64,000 nucleotides of DNA from Arenibacter palladensis (GTDB taxonomy: Bacteria > Bacteroidota > Bacteroidia > Flavobacteriales > Flavobacteriaceae), in the NCBI RefSeq assembly GCF_900129275.1, contig NZ_FQUX01000001.1:1116001-1180000 (forward strand), read 5' to 3'. The notes below the pieces were generated by a model. That model was not told where the DNA came from and ran no database searches. It worked only from the letters and a program-made list of their open reading frames with translations. Each line of letters starts with the position of its first letter. Positions within the stretch are counted from its first letter, which is position 1. Shown here piece by piece: positions 34,420 to 44,557 of the stretch. Both the position numbers and the translations under genes were made by a program.

Positions 34420-35115
34420 TTAACTGTCGATTTGCAGTAATTTACCAAATTCCTCGGGGGTTATGGCTTTATTTACGTTGTAATCGCCTATTTTGGTTCT
34501 TTTCAACGAGGATAAATGCGCACCGGATTGCAGTGCCTTACCGAAATCATGGGCCAAAGACCTAATATAAGTGCCTTTGCTACAGACCACCCTAAACTGT
34601 ACCATGGGCAGTGAAATGGAGGTAATTTCAAACTCGGTAATAGTGACCTTTCTCTTTTTAATCTCCACTTCCTTACCTTCCCTGGCATATTCATAAAGTC
34701 TTTTGCCGTCTTTTTTGAGCGCAGAAAAAACAGGCGGAATTTGTTCTATATCCCCAATAAATTGGGCAGTGGTACTGTGGATCAGTTCATTGGTAATATG
34801 ATCCACGGGGTATTTTTCGTTTATTTCGGTTTCCAGATCATAAGAAGGGGTTGTGCCTCCTAGGGTAATAGTGCCTGTATACTCTTTTTCCTGACCCTGT
34901 AGTTCGTTTATGGTTTTGGTAGCTTTTCCAGTACAAATAAGTAATAAGCCTGTGGCCAGTGGGTCAAGGGTTCCGGCGTGGCCTATCTTAATTTTCTTTA
35001 GCTGGAATTTCTTTCTAATTTTCCATTTTAAGGAATTAACAGCCTGAAAGGATGACCAACCAAGCGGTTTGTCTATAAGTAATACCTGCCCGTCTAAAAA
35101 GTCTTCCTTTGTCAT
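34420..35115 (-). CDS. truB: tRNA pseudouridine(55) synthase
   Basis: 231 residues. Makes pseudouridine 55 in the T loop of tRNA. Motif I DKPLGWSSFQAV and the catalytic Asp51 in GHAGTLDPLATGLL are present, with RVVCSKGTYIRSLAHD further on. Its first base overlaps the uppP stop, part of the ftsX-DUF3098-uppP-truB operon. Confidence 0.96.
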   Translation of the reverse strand: MTKEDFLDGQVLLIDKPLGWSSFQAVNSLKWKIRKKFQLKKIKIGHAGTLDPLATGLLLICTGKATKTINELQGQEKEYTGTITLGGTTPSYDLETEINEKYPVDHITNELIHSTTAQFIGDIEQIPPVFSALKKDGKRLYEYAREGKEVEIKKRKVTITEFEITSISLPMVQFRVVCSKGTYIRSLAHDFGKALQSGAHLSSLKRTKIGDYNVNKAITPEEFGKLLQIDS

Positions 35116-35900
35116 TAGATTACCGTTAGTGGACTTATAAAATAATGAATGACAATGATTGCGATACCCACAACGATTCTATAATAGCCAAAAACCTTGA
35201 AGCCATGTTTGCTTAAATATCCTATAAAAGTCTTAATGGCGAAAAGGGCCACAATAAAACCAACCACGTTTCCTATAATCAATAAATTTATTTGTTCGGA
35301 GGTAAGGGTAAACCCAGCATCGTAATAGTCGTAACTCTTTTTAAGGGTGGCCCCCAACATGGTGGGCAAGGCCAGAAAGAATGAAAATTCTGCCGCAGCC
35401 GTCCTTGTGAGTTTTTGGGTCATACCTCCAACAATACTGGCACCACTTCTGGAAACACCTGGAATCATTGCCAAACACTGGAAGAGTCCAATCTTAAAGG
35501 CTGTGGCATATGAAATATCGGTGTTGTCCGAATTTCCAAATAAGTCGTCGACCCTCAACAATATTAAACCTCCAATCACCAAAGAAAAGGCAACTACAAG
35601 TGGGCTTTCCAACAGCGAATCTATGACATTACTTAAAAGAAGGCCTAAAACCACCGCAGGAATAAAGGCGACCAGGAGCTTATAATAAAAATCGATGCTT
35701 TGGAAAAAGCGTTTAAAATAGAGCACCACAACGGAAAGGATAGTGCCCAGTTGGATAACGATAGTAAACAATTTCGTGAAATCTTCCTGTGCAATACCAA
35801 AAAAGGAAGATGTAATAATCATGTGTCCAGTTGAAGAAACCGGTAAATACTCGGTTATGCCTTCAATAATGGCAAGAATAATAGCCTCAAATATGTCCAA
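35115..35900 (-). CDS. uppP: Undecaprenyl-diphosphate phosphatase
   Basis: 261 residues, integral membrane. Motifs [13 protein letters not shown] (first helix) and [10 protein letters not shown] identify the BacA/UppP family, which recycles the lipid carrier of cell-wall synthesis. The operon with FtsX links it to division and wall growth. Confidence 0.96.
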   Translation of the reverse strand: MDIFEAIILAIIEGITEYLPVSSTGHMIITSSFFGIAQEDFTKLFTIVIQLGTILSVVVLYFKRFFQSIDFYYKLLVAFIPAVVLGLLLSNVIDSLLESPLVVAFSLVIGGLILLRVDDLFGNSDNTDISYATAFKIGLFQCLAMIPGVSRSGASIVGGMTQKLTRTAAAEFSFFLALPTMLGATLKKSYDYYDAGFTLTSEQINLLIIGNVVGFIVALFAIKTFIGYLSKHGFKVFGYYRIVVGIAIIVIHYFISPLTVI

Positions 35901-35903
35901 AAT

Positions 35904-36170
35904 TTATTTTTTCTTATGCGGATTCAACAGAATGGCGTAAACTTCTATCCCCAGGCCGATCAATACTAATGTTGGAGCCAAGCGTATTCTTCTGAAATTA
36001 TAAATTTCAGGATTAAAGACATTGGGATCGTCACTTCCTCCACCGCTCATAAGGATAAAACCTAGGCTTATAAAGGCCAGGCCAACAAACATAAAGAGGT
36101 AATTTTTTTTCTGAAAAATAAATTCCCGTTTAGGCCTTTGTGGTTGATTGTTGTTTTGTTTTTTACTCAT
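35904..36170 (-). CDS. DUF3098 membrane protein
   Basis: 88 residues. A basic cytoplasmic N-terminus and two membrane helices (about 26-41 and 64-82) with the short loop MSGGGSDDPNVFNPEIYNFR match DUF3098, a family restricted to Bacteroidota. Always small and commonly next to ftsX and uppP; the function is unknown, a role in division or wall synthesis is inferred from that position. Confidence 0.9.
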   Translation of the reverse strand: MSKKQNNNQPQRPKREFIFQKKNYLFMFVGLAFISLGFILMSGGGSDDPNVFNPEIYNFRRIRLAPTLVLIGLGIEVYAILLNPHKKK

Positions 36171-36179
36171 GCCGCAAAG

Positions 36180-37058
36180 TTAATAATATAAATCGTCCGT
36201 TCTAAGATTTAAGAAACGTTGTGTCGCAAAAAATGTACTGATAAAAGAAATCAAGACCCCTAAAAAGAAAACGCTTGCAAATAGAAATATGAGAATTGTC
36301 GGGTCCTGAAACAGGTTGAGTTCCGGAAAATTTATATCCACATAATAAATTACAAAGCCTAAGGCAATTAATGCCAGGACCGCACCAAGGACCCCCAATT
36401 TAATGTTGGTCCATATAAAGGGTCTACGGATAAAAGTTTTGGTGGCTCCAACCATCTGCATGGTCTTTATGATAAAGCGCTTGGAGTAAATGGATAGTCG
36501 GATGGAACTATTTATCAATAGCACAGCGATAAAGGTGAAAATTCCACTGGCAACCAGAATCCAGAAACTTATTTTTTTTACGTTATCGTTTAAAAGTGTA
36601 ATCAAGGGTTTGTCGTAGCTCACTTCTTCAATATAGTCCCGACTTGAAATTTCCTCTGCTATTTCGGCAATCTTCTCTGTAGAAACATAATCAGCCTTAA
36701 GTTGCACGTCTATGGAATTCTTAAGGGGATTATATCCCAAGAAATCCAAAAAATTCTCTCCAATTTCTTCACTGTGTTGTTCTGCCGCCTGTTCTTTGGA
36801 AACATAGGTGGCCTTTTTGGTGTATTCGGCCATGGCCAAACTTTTTTGTAATTGGTCAACCTCCACCTCCTTGGCATTGTCCTTAAGAAAGACAGATATG
36901 GTGATCTGTTCCTTAAAATGATCGGCCAGTTTTTTGGTGTTCAGTACCAAAAGCCCCAATATACCCAATAGAAAAAGGACTAGGCCAATACTTAGGACTA
37001 CTGAGAAATAGGAAGAAATCAGTTTTCTTTTTTGAAAACGTTCGAATGATGTGCTCAT
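36180..37058 (-). CDS. ftsX: Cell division protein FtsX (permease-like)
   Basis: 292 residues. One N-terminal membrane helix, a periplasmic domain (about 50-165), then three helices in the C-terminal FtsX/MacB permease region (MQMVGATKTFIRRPFIW). FtsX with the ATPase FtsE regulates peptidoglycan hydrolases at the septum. ftsE is not adjacent, as is usual in this phylum. First gene of the operon. Confidence 0.94.
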   Translation of the reverse strand: MSTSFERFQKRKLISSYFSVVLSIGLVLFLLGILGLLVLNTKKLADHFKEQITISVFLKDNAKEVEVDQLQKSLAMAEYTKKATYVSKEQAAEQHSEEIGENFLDFLGYNPLKNSIDVQLKADYVSTEKIAEIAEEISSRDYIEEVSYDKPLITLLNDNVKKISFWILVASGIFTFIAVLLINSSIRLSIYSKRFIIKTMQMVGATKTFIRRPFIWTNIKLGVLGAVLALIALGFVIYYVDINFPELNLFQDPTILIFLFASVFFLGVLISFISTFFATQRFLNLRTDDLYY

Positions 37059-37196
37059 AGTACAAAATCAATATGTAAAAATAGGAAAGTAAATTGAATT
37101 AAAAATAGCAGAGGCTCCTTTCCTCACTAATTAGAAGCTGTGTTATGGTCTAACGGTTTCATTTGGCCTCTTGAAAACCTCTTCTTTTTACTAGAA

Positions 37197-38759
37197 TTAT
37201 CTTTTTAAGGCGAAATGGCCTTTTTTTATGTTGTTGTTAACTTTAAATTGAAACCAATAATCAGAGGCGGGAAGTTCTCGCCCATGATAACTGCCATCCC
37301 ATTCGAAAGGACTGTTCATGGTGGTTTTTAAAAGGTTGCCATAGCGGTCAAAAATACTTAATTGTGCCGGTTTTAAATTTTCGGCCCCACTAATCTTGAA
37401 AGTATCATGTATGCCATCTCCATTAGGGGTAAAAAATTTAGGGATTACCAAATGAACATAAGGGAGATTTGCTGTACCACAGTTGTTTTTTACACGGGCA
37501 AAGAGGGTATATAATCCGCCCTCAGTATTGGTAAACTGATTATCGTCTTGGTAATTATAACCATCTAGGGAATATTCAAAATCCCCATTATTATCCATGA
37601 TTATGGTAAGGGTGTATTCCTCCGAAATGGCTGTTTTTATTTTAGGCGTATCAATTTGATTTAGGGTAATGGTTTTCGTAGTAGAACAGCCGTTGCCATT
37701 GGTTAGTGTAACAGTATAGATTCCGGGAATACTAACATTAATATCAGAGGTAGTTTCGCCGGTACTCCACTTATAGTCTACATTACTTGTGTCGGAGGAC
37801 AAGGTAATGGTCGTATTTTCACAGAAACTCAGGGTTTCATCTGTTGGTGTTGGGGGGTCGTCATGTACAATAATGGATACGGCTGTCCTTTGGCTGGAGG
37901 AACAACTTAATATGGAATCGGGAATGTGAACGAAGGAGCCAGGGACCGGTGGTCCTAAAGGGGCGGGAAAAGCCCGAGCTTCAGCATAATAAGTGCCCGA
38001 TGTTAGAGCCAAAAGAGTGGTACTGTTGGCAAGCAACAGATTACCGCCTATGGGTTCGTCATACCAATCCACTGTTAAATCTTCATACCATTCTACTTCT
38101 TCATCTATGCTTACAGTTAGCATCCTGTTTTCGGATCTACAAGCTTCTATATTTCCAAGGCTCAGGGGAGGGTCGGGCTGGGGTACGTTAAAAATCTCGT
38201 ATACTTGATAATCAAAATTACATAAAGAGCCAGGTAATTCTTCATCGATTAATACGTACCTATAAAAACGATAATTGGTCGACGACGATGGAATAATATA
38301 TCGGTTGCCGAGTCCTGGTACATTACTAATAGCGTCTTCCCAATCTCTGCCATCTGTACTTTTCTGCCATTTATTGACGTATTTAAAATTTTCTGTTTGT
38401 TGAGGGCTTGAACGAATGATTGTAGAATTTACTTGAAGTCTTATACTGGTAGGAGGCGCTGTTTCACAGCGGGGAAAACTAGTATTACCATATTCATCGT
38501 ATACGACAGTCTGAACGCGGCAATTTTGGGCAACAGTATTCAACGTTTTTGGGATTGTAATTGTTTGCTTTTTATGAGGGGAATATGCGAGTGTGTGTCG
38601 AGAAATACTGCCTTGATTGCTTTCGGTTTCATCCCATGCCGAAAATAGGGGCAGGCTGGTGAGTATTGTGTTATGCCTAAATTCTCCAAGAACAAAATTG
38701 CTGTAAAAGCAAACTACTATAAGTAGTTTAATACACAGTTGTCCTGAGAAATGGTTCAT
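37197..38759 (-). CDS. T9SS type B sorting-domain protein with Ig-like repeats
   Basis: 520 residues. A signal peptide (7-25) is followed by regions of Ig/PKD-like repeats (TDETLSFCENTTITL, YKWSTGETTSDINVSI) and the type B C-terminal domain that begins FFTPNGDGIHDTFKI and ends NIKKGHFALKR. It is expected to be exported by the type IX machinery and displayed or released at the cell surface, perhaps as an adhesin. Stands alone. Confidence 0.92.
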   Translation of the reverse strand: MNHFSGQLCIKLLIVVCFYSNFVLGEFRHNTILTSLPLFSAWDETESNQGSISRHTLAYSPHKKQTITIPKTLNTVAQNCRVQTVVYDEYGNTSFPRCETAPPTSIRLQVNSTIIRSSPQQTENFKYVNKWQKSTDGRDWEDAISNVPGLGNRYIIPSSSTNYRFYRYVLIDEELPGSLCNFDYQVYEIFNVPQPDPPLSLGNIEACRSENRMLTVSIDEEVEWYEDLTVDWYDEPIGGNLLLANSTTLLALTSGTYYAEARAFPAPLGPPVPGSFVHIPDSILSCSSSQRTAVSIIVHDDPPTPTDETLSFCENTTITLSSDTSNVDYKWSTGETTSDINVSIPGIYTVTLTNGNGCSTTKTITLNQIDTPKIKTAISEEYTLTIIMDNNGDFEYSLDGYNYQDDNQFTNTEGGLYTLFARVKNNCGTANLPYVHLVIPKFFTPNGDGIHDTFKISGAENLKPAQLSIFDRYGNLLKTTMNSPFEWDGSYHGRELPASDYWFQFKVNNNIKKGHFALKR

Positions 38760-38855
38760 ATTGAAAGTTATATATTTTGAGACAAATTAGCAACTTGTAC
38801 CGTTGACATGTCATTTTGCCGCTTGTAATCCCTTATAAAGGGTTTAATTCTCCAG

Positions 38856-38886
38856 GGCTTGCCTGCCCGTTCCGGTCAGGCCGGCC
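38856..38886. repeat. Imperfect palindrome (GGC..GCCTG.CC/GG.CAGGC..GCC)
   Basis: GGC, GCCTG and CC are mirrored as GG, CAGGC and GCC around GTTCC, giving a GC-rich hairpin in an AT-rich spacer. The core GCCTGCC...CAGGC is shared with the hairpin inside repeat copy B at 57297-57320. Confidence 0.6.
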
Positions 38887-39084
38887 TTTACTGTAAGATG
38901 TTTTTTAAGTAGCATGCCACTTATTCTTGGGGCTAGGGTATTCATTAGATTTATTTTTAAGGTGTGAAAATGGCTGGAGGGATGTTGTTGTAGCCTGCAT
39001 GAAACAATTCCTAATTTATATATTCTTACCACTATAATCTTCATCTTAGGCCCTATTGTGATAGTTCATTTCATAGATTAAACT

Positions 39085-39092
39085 TATTTTTG
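39085..39092 (+). promoter_or_regulatory. -7 box (TATTTTTG) of leuS
   Basis: Exact TAnnTTTG match, 64 bases before the ATG of leuS. -33 element not evident. Confidence 0.45.
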
Positions 39093-39155
39093 CGCTACAT
39101 TAATAAATGCAGGGGTGTGCAGTAGGTACACTGGATTAAAATACAATAGATTAGG

Positions 39156-41981
39156 ATGACTTACGATTTTAGGAAGATTGAAGAAAAGTGGCAGAAATTT
39201 TGGGCGGAAAACCAAACCTTTAAAGCGGAGAATAGCTCCCAGAAAGAAAAGTTTTATGTGTTGGATATGTTTCCATATCCTTCCGGTGCCGGTTTGCATG
39301 TTGGGCATCCTTTAGGTTATATTGCCAGTGATATCTATGCGCGTTACAAAAGGCACAAAGGGTTTAATGTGTTGCATCCTATGGGATACGATTCCTTTGG
39401 TTTGCCTGCGGAGCAATATGCCATTCAGACAGGGCAACATCCTGCCATAACTACGGAGACCAATATTAACAGATATAGGGAGCAGTTGGATAAAATAGGT
39501 TTTTCTTTCGATTGGAGCAGAGAAGTTCGTACCTCCGATCCCAGTTATTACAAATGGACACAATGGATCTTTATCCAGCTTTTTAATTCCTGGTACAATA
39601 AGGATTCCGATAAGGCTGAAGATATTTCAAGTCTGATCGCGATTTTTGAAAAAGAGGGCAACCAAAGTGTAAATGCGGTTTGTGATGAAGATGTTAGGGC
39701 GTTTTCGGCAGCTGACTGGAAAGCCTTTACCGCAAAGGAACAGCAGGAAGTGTTGTTACAATATAGGTTGACGTATTTGGCGGAGACCGAAGTAAATTGG
39801 TGTCCGGTTTTGGGAACCGTATTGGCGAACGACGAGATTGTCAATGGAGTTTCGGAGCGGGGCGGTCATCCAGTTGTTCGTAAAAAAATGACCCAATGGA
39901 GTATGCGAATCTCTGCCTATGCCCAACGGTTGTTGGATGATTTAACTATGGTAGATTGGCCTCAGCCCTTAAAGGACTCCCAAACCAATTGGATAGGTAG
40001 GTCCGAGGGTGCAGAAGTTACATTTAGGGTCAAGGGGCGTGAAGAGGTTATAGATGTTTTCACCACCAGACCAGATACTATTTTTGGGGTTAGTTTTATG
40101 ACCTTGGCCCCGGAACACGAATTGGTTGGCAAAATAACCACTGCTGGGCAAAGGGAGGAAGTAGAGGCCTATATAGCGGCTACGGCCAAACGCAGTGAGC
40201 GCGACCGTATGGCCGATGTAAAGACCATTACCGGAGCCTTTACCGGGGCTTATGCAGAACACCCGTTTAGCAGGGAGCCCATCCCAATTTGGATCGGGGA
40301 TTATGTATTGGCGGGCTATGGTACCGGGGCGGTAATGTCCGTTCCCTGTGGAGATCAGCGCGATTACGACTTTGCAAAACATTTCAACATTCCCATTCCC
40401 AATATATTTGAGGGAGTGGACATTTCCGAAGAGGCCTTTGCCGATAAGGAAAAGACAGTTATTGGCAATTCCGATTTTTTAAATGGGCTTCCCTATAAAA
40501 AGGCCGTGAAACGCGTTATTTTCGAATTGGAAAAATTGGAACAGGGAACAGGAAAGATCAACTACAGGTTGCGCGATGCTGTTTTTAGTCGCCAGCGTTA
40601 TTGGGGGGAACCTTTTCCGGTATACTATGTGGACGGAATGCCACAAATGATCTGTGCGGAACATTTGCCTATTGTACTACCTGAAGTTGAGAAATATTTG
40701 CCCACCGAGACCGGGGAACCACCTTTGGGCAATGCCACTATTTGGGCCTGGGACGTAAACAAGTCGGCAGTAGTAAGTAATCAGTTAATAGATCATAAAA
40801 CTGTATTTCCATTGGAGTTGAACACTATGCCGGGTTGGGCAGGAAGTTCGTACTATTTTAACCGTTATATGGATCCCAATAATGAAAACGAAATATTTTC
40901 AAAAGAGGCCATTGACTATTGGCAAGACGTAGACTTGTATATTGGGGGTAGTGAACATGCTACCGGACATTTGTTATATAGCCGTTTTTGGCAGAAGTTT
41001 TTGTTCGATAAAGGCATTGTGCCAAAACCGGAATTTGCCAAAAAACTGATCAATCAAGGGATGATCACAGGGACAAGTGCCTTCATTTATAGATTGGAAG
41101 GCCAAAATACACTTGTTTCAAGGAATTTAATAGGAGATAGATCGGTACAGCCACTGCACGTAGATGTGGCATTGGTGAATCCATCCGATGAGTTGGATTT
41201 GGTAAGATTCAAGAAAAATCCCCTTTACGCCGACTTTAAGGATGCCGAGTTTGTTTTAGAGGACGGGAAATACATTGTTGGTAGGGAAGTGGAAAAAATG
41301 TCCAAATCCAAATACAATGTGGTGAGTCCGGATAGTATCTGCCATGAGTACGGTGCAGATTCCCTTCGTTTGTACGAGATGTTCCTAGGACCTTTGGAGC
41401 AATCCAAACCTTGGAATACCGCTGGTATTACGGGGGTACACAGTTTTCTTAAGAAAATGTGGCGTTTGTTCCACGGGGGAGAAGAAGGGGCGTTCTTGGT
41501 CACCGATGCCGAACCTACAGCAGATAATTTAAAGACTTTGCACAAAACTATAAAGAAGGTGGAGGAAGATGTGGAGAATTTCTCCTTTAACACCTCTGTA
41601 TCTACCTTTATGATTGCCGTGAATGAACTGTCTGCCCAGAAATGTTCCAGCAAGGCTATTTTAGAGCCTTTGGCCATTTTGGTTTCTGCCTATGCGCCCC
41701 ATATAGCCGAGGAACTTTGGAGTAAATTGGGACACGCTACCTCTATTTCTACGGCTCCCTTTCCTAAATTTGAAGGCAAGTATTTGGTGGAGAGCAGTAA
41801 GGAATACCCCATTTCTTTCAATGGAAAAGTGCGCTTTAAATTGGAATTGCCGGCAGATCTTTCTAAAGAGGAAATAGAGGCTGCTGTAATGGCGCATGAC
41901 AAAACACAGGAACAACTACAGGGTCGTACCCCTAAAAAGGTGATCGTGGTCCCAGGAAAAATTGTCAATATAGTAGGATAG
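39156..41981 (+). CDS. leuS: Leucine--tRNA ligase
   Basis: 941 residues, longer than the roughly 860 of E. coli. The HIGH-type motif is in GLHVGHPLGY and the KMSKS motif in EVEKMSKSKYN. The editing domain is present (TTRPDTIFGVSFM). Extra length comes from insertions near residues 150-195 (around DKAEDISSLIAIFEKEG) and between SAFIYRLEGQN and the KMSKS loop. Similar insertions are, as far as I know, normal in Flavobacteriia. Confidence 0.97.
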   Translation: MTYDFRKIEEKWQKFWAENQTFKAENSSQKEKFYVLDMFPYPSGAGLHVGHPLGYIASDIYARYKRHKGFNVLHPMGYDSFGLPAEQYAIQTGQHPAITTETNINRYREQLDKIGFSFDWSREVRTSDPSYYKWTQWIFIQLFNSWYNKDSDKAEDISSLIAIFEKEGNQSVNAVCDEDVRAFSAADWKAFTAKEQQEVLLQYRLTYLAETEVNWCPVLGTVLANDEIVNGVSERGGHPVVRKKMTQWSMRISAYAQRLLDDLTMVDWPQPLKDSQTNWIGRSEGAEVTFRVKGREEVIDVFTTRPDTIFGVSFMTLAPEHELVGKITTAGQREEVEAYIAATAKRSERDRMADVKTITGAFTGAYAEHPFSREPIPIWIGDYVLAGYGTGAVMSVPCGDQRDYDFAKHFNIPIPNIFEGVDISEEAFADKEKTVIGNSDFLNGLPYKKAVKRVIFELEKLEQGTGKINYRLRDAVFSRQRYWGEPFPVYYVDGMPQMICAEHLPIVLPEVEKYLPTETGEPPLGNATIWAWDVNKSAVVSNQLIDHKTVFPLELNTMPGWAGSSYYFNRYMDPNNENEIFSKEAIDYWQDVDLYIGGSEHATGHLLYSRFWQKFLFDKGIVPKPEFAKKLINQGMITGTSAFIYRLEGQNTLVSRNLIGDRSVQPLHVDVALVNPSDELDLVRFKKNPLYADFKDAEFVLEDGKYIVGREVEKMSKSKYNVVSPDSICHEYGADSLRLYEMFLGPLEQSKPWNTAGITGVHSFLKKMWRLFHGGEEGAFLVTDAEPTADNLKTLHKTIKKVEEDVENFSFNTSVSTFMIAVNELSAQKCSSKAILEPLAILVSAYAPHIAEELWSKLGHATSISTAPFPKFEGKYLVESSKEYPISFNGKVRFKLELPADLSKEEIEAAVMAHDKTQEQLQGRTPKKVIVVPGKIVNIVG

Positions 41982-42073
41982 GGAGATTGTTCCAAGGCTT
42001 AAGTTGGTTTTGGTTATATATTTAAATATTAATTCACCTTATGGGGTTTGCCCATAAAATTGTATCTAGCGGA

Positions 42074-42328
42074 ATGGAGAATATAGAAATCATGGGGCTG
42101 GTGGCGGCCGTACTTACTACCTATTCTATAGTACCGCAGGTATATAAGACGTGGAGCAATAAATCTACCAAGGATATTTCGCTCACCATGTATTTGGCTA
42201 TGTTCCTTGGGGTGGTTCTTTGGCTTATTTATGGTATTTACCATGATAGTATACCTATGATCTTGGCCAATTTTATTACAGCGGTATTACTTTTTGTTAT
42301 GATTGTCCTTAAGTTAAAATACAAATAG
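42074..42328 (+). CDS. SemiSWEET-type sugar transporter
   Basis: 84 residues from MENIEIMG; an in-frame ATG 33 bases earlier adds a non-conserved N-terminus. One three-helix bundle with the PQ-loop pattern TTYSIVPQVYKTWSNKSTKDIS and later LWLIYGIYHDSIPMILAN. SemiSWEETs dimerise to move sugars down their gradient through the inner membrane. Confidence 0.93.
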   Translation: MENIEIMGLVAAVLTTYSIVPQVYKTWSNKSTKDISLTMYLAMFLGVVLWLIYGIYHDSIPMILANFITAVLLFVMIVLKLKYK

Positions 42329-42574
42329 CCGGGAATTTCCTTATTAGGATTTCTTATTATTTGGCACTGTTGATGGATCGCCTTTATTTTGGGTTCGTAC
42401 ACATAATGTGAAAAGCATAATAATCCATGTTCACGGCCCTCATTTAGAGGATTTTCTTTTTTTTTATATTTTTTTGTTCCATTTTTGGAATTCCCACCAT
42501 CATATAATAATGGTAAAGAATAAGGCTATTTGCCGGAAAGCTGGTTTTTTCGGATAGTAATAAAACAAGAGATA

Positions 42575-43675
42575 ATGAAAGTAGGCATTCCCAAAGAAAT
42601 GAAAAATAACGAAAGCAGGGTTGGCATGACGCCTGCCGGGGTTTTCGAGTTGGTGAAAAACAACCATACGGTATATGTTCAATCCGGGGCTGGTAATGGT
42701 AGCGGGTTTTTAAACATAGATTACCAGCAGGCTGGTGCCATAGTTTTGGATACCATCGGTCAGGTTTATGCTATGAGCGACATGATCGTTAAAGTAAAGG
42801 AGCCAGTAAAGGAGGAGTACGCCTATGTGCAAAGAGGGCAGATTGTTTTTACGTATTTTCATTTTGCCTCTAGTGAGGTCCTTACAGAAGCCATGATAGA
42901 TCGTAAGGGTGTTTGCATAGCTTATGAAACCGTAGAAGATGAAGACGGGTCGTTGCCTTTATTGACGCCTATGTCCGAAGTTGCCGGAAGAATGGCCATT
43001 CAACAAGGGGCCAAATATTTGGAGAAGCCGGAAAAAGGCAGGGGGGTGCTTCTTGGAGGCGTTCCAGGAGTGGCACCGGGAAGGGTTTTGGTACTGGGAG
43101 CCGGTGTTGTAGGAATTCAAGCTGCTAAAATGGCAGCTGGACTTGGTGCCCATGTGACCATTCTGGATATTAATATGAAACGGCTTCGCTATGTAAACGA
43201 TGTAATGCCAAGCCATGTGGTAACGGAATTTTCAAATGAGTTCAATATAAGGAAACACATTAAGGACCATGATCTAATTGTTGGAGGTATCTTACTAAAG
43301 GGAGCCAAAGCCCCTAAGATCATTACTCGAGATATGCTAAAGGATATGCGTCCAGGTACCGTAATTGTGGATGTGGCCGTAGATCAAGGGGGGTGTGTGG
43401 AAACCACTAGGCCCACTACGCATGAGAACCCTGTATATATTATAGACGACGTGGTTCATTACTGCGTTACCAATATGCCGGGGGCAGTTCCTCATACGTC
43501 AACCATGGCCTTGACCAATGTAACCCTGCCTTATGTGGTGAAACTGGCCAACATGGGTTGGGAGCAAGCCTGTCAGAAGGATGCATCCCTGCAAAAAGGG
43601 TTGAATATAGTAAAGGGAAAGGTAATCTGTAAAGAGATTTTGGAAGCCTTCAAATGGCAAGCCTTGGATGACTAG
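42575..43675 (+). CDS. ald: Alanine dehydrogenase
   Basis: 366 residues from MKVGIPKEMKNNESRVGMTP. Interconverts L-alanine and pyruvate with NAD. The nucleotide-binding site GRVLVLGAGVVGIQAA and the substrate region VKVKEPVKEEY, FTYFHFASS are intact. Upstream frame extension to 42530 is rejected because conservation begins at the MKVGIPKE start. A terminator follows. Confidence 0.95.
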   Translation: MKVGIPKEMKNNESRVGMTPAGVFELVKNNHTVYVQSGAGNGSGFLNIDYQQAGAIVLDTIGQVYAMSDMIVKVKEPVKEEYAYVQRGQIVFTYFHFASSEVLTEAMIDRKGVCIAYETVEDEDGSLPLLTPMSEVAGRMAIQQGAKYLEKPEKGRGVLLGGVPGVAPGRVLVLGAGVVGIQAAKMAAGLGAHVTILDINMKRLRYVNDVMPSHVVTEFSNEFNIRKHIKDHDLIVGGILLKGAKAPKIITRDMLKDMRPGTVIVDVAVDQGGCVETTRPTTHENPVYIIDDVVHYCVTNMPGAVPHTSTMALTNVTLPYVVKLANMGWEQACQKDASLQKGLNIVKGKVICKEILEAFKWQALDD

Positions 43676-43699
43676 ACCGTACATTTTGTCATATATCCC

Positions 43700-43726
43700 A
43701 CCCCGTCATAATTTGGCGGGGTTTTT
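43700..43726 (+). terminator. Intrinsic terminator after ald
   Basis: ACCCCG (43700-43705) pairs with CGGGGT (43717-43722), followed by TTTT. Confidence 0.75.
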
Positions 43727-43809
43727 GATTGTTTAGAAAAGAAAGAATTACTTGATATTAAGAAAAGGAAACTTTAGTATATTGGATTAATTTTAAAAAG
43801 AGAATTGTT

Positions 43810-44505
43810 ATGATGATGTATTATATATTACTGGGTGCTATAGCTCTGGTGAGTTGGTTGGTTAGTAATAAATTAAAAAGTAAATTTAAGCACTATTCCA
43901 AAGTGCATTTGCGCAACGGTATGAGTGGTGCCGAAATTGCCGAAAAGATGTTGGCAGACCATGGAATCAGGGATGTAAAGGTTATTTCTACACCAGGAAT
44001 GCTAACGGACCACTACAATCCGGTAAACAAAACGGTTAATTTAAGTGAAGGGGTATACAATCAAAGAAACGCTTCAGCAGCGGCGGTCGCGGCCCACGAA
44101 TGTGGACATGCGGTGCAACATGCTACGGCATATGAATGGTTGACCCTGCGTTCCAAATTGGTGCCTGTGGTAAGTGTTACCTCAGGAATGTCCATGTGGG
44201 TGGTTTTTGGTGGTATTATGCTGGGAGCTGCAGCCGGAGTTGGTCTAGGTTATTGGGTAGCCGTGGCAGGTCTAATTATGATGGGGCTAGCTACCTTGTT
44301 TAGCTTTATCACCTTGCCTGTTGAGTATGATGCCAGTAACCGTGCCCTTGCGTGGTTAAAGAACAAGAATATGGTGACCCAAGAAGAATATAAAGGGTCT
44401 GAGGATGCTTTAAAATGGGCTGCCAGAACTTACTTGGTAGCGGCAATAGGATCCTTGGCAACCTTGGTCTATTGGGCCATGCAAGTTTTGGGAAGTAGGG
44501 ACTAA
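43810..44505 (+). CDS. YugP-type membrane zinc metallopeptidase
   Basis: 231 residues. The zinc site HECGH lies in AAVAAHECGHAVQHATAYEW, followed by GLATLFSFITLPVEYDASNRAL, which supplies the third ligand region. Several membrane helices flank it. The family (peptidase-like DUF, YugP) is widespread and not biochemically defined. Confidence 0.9.
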   Translation: MMMYYILLGAIALVSWLVSNKLKSKFKHYSKVHLRNGMSGAEIAEKMLADHGIRDVKVISTPGMLTDHYNPVNKTVNLSEGVYNQRNASAAAVAAHECGHAVQHATAYEWLTLRSKLVPVVSVTSGMSMWVVFGGIMLGAAAGVGLGYWVAVAGLIMMGLATLFSFITLPVEYDASNRALAWLKNKNMVTQEEYKGSEDALKWAARTYLVAAIGSLATLVYWAMQVLGSRD

Positions 44506-44530
44506 GACTTATGACAAATCAAATAAAAAG

Positions 44531-44557
44531 GGACATCCAGAAAGATGTCCTTTTTTT
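44531..44557. terminator. Terminator hairpin between convergent genes
   Basis: GGACATC (44531-44537) pairs with GATGTCC (44544-44550), followed by a T run that reaches into the stop codon of the lrp-like gene. Confidence 0.75.

Larger units (their letters stand above)
38760..39155. other. Intergenic region between T9SS protein and leuS
   Basis: About 396 bases without a supported gene. It contains the divergent upstream regions of both neighbours, a palindrome at 38856-38886, the small hairpin AATCCCTT/AAGGGTTT near 38827-38846, and the leuS -7 box at 39085. The short minus-strand frame 38844-39044 looks random. Confidence 0.6.

Noticed and set aside
38844-39044. Minus-strand open frame of 66 codons in the leuS upstream region
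   Set aside because: No start context, domain or neighbour support; part of it lies over a palindrome.
39548-39844. Minus-strand frames within leuS and other large genes
   Set aside because: They lie entirely inside well-supported genes and have no recognisable protein pattern.
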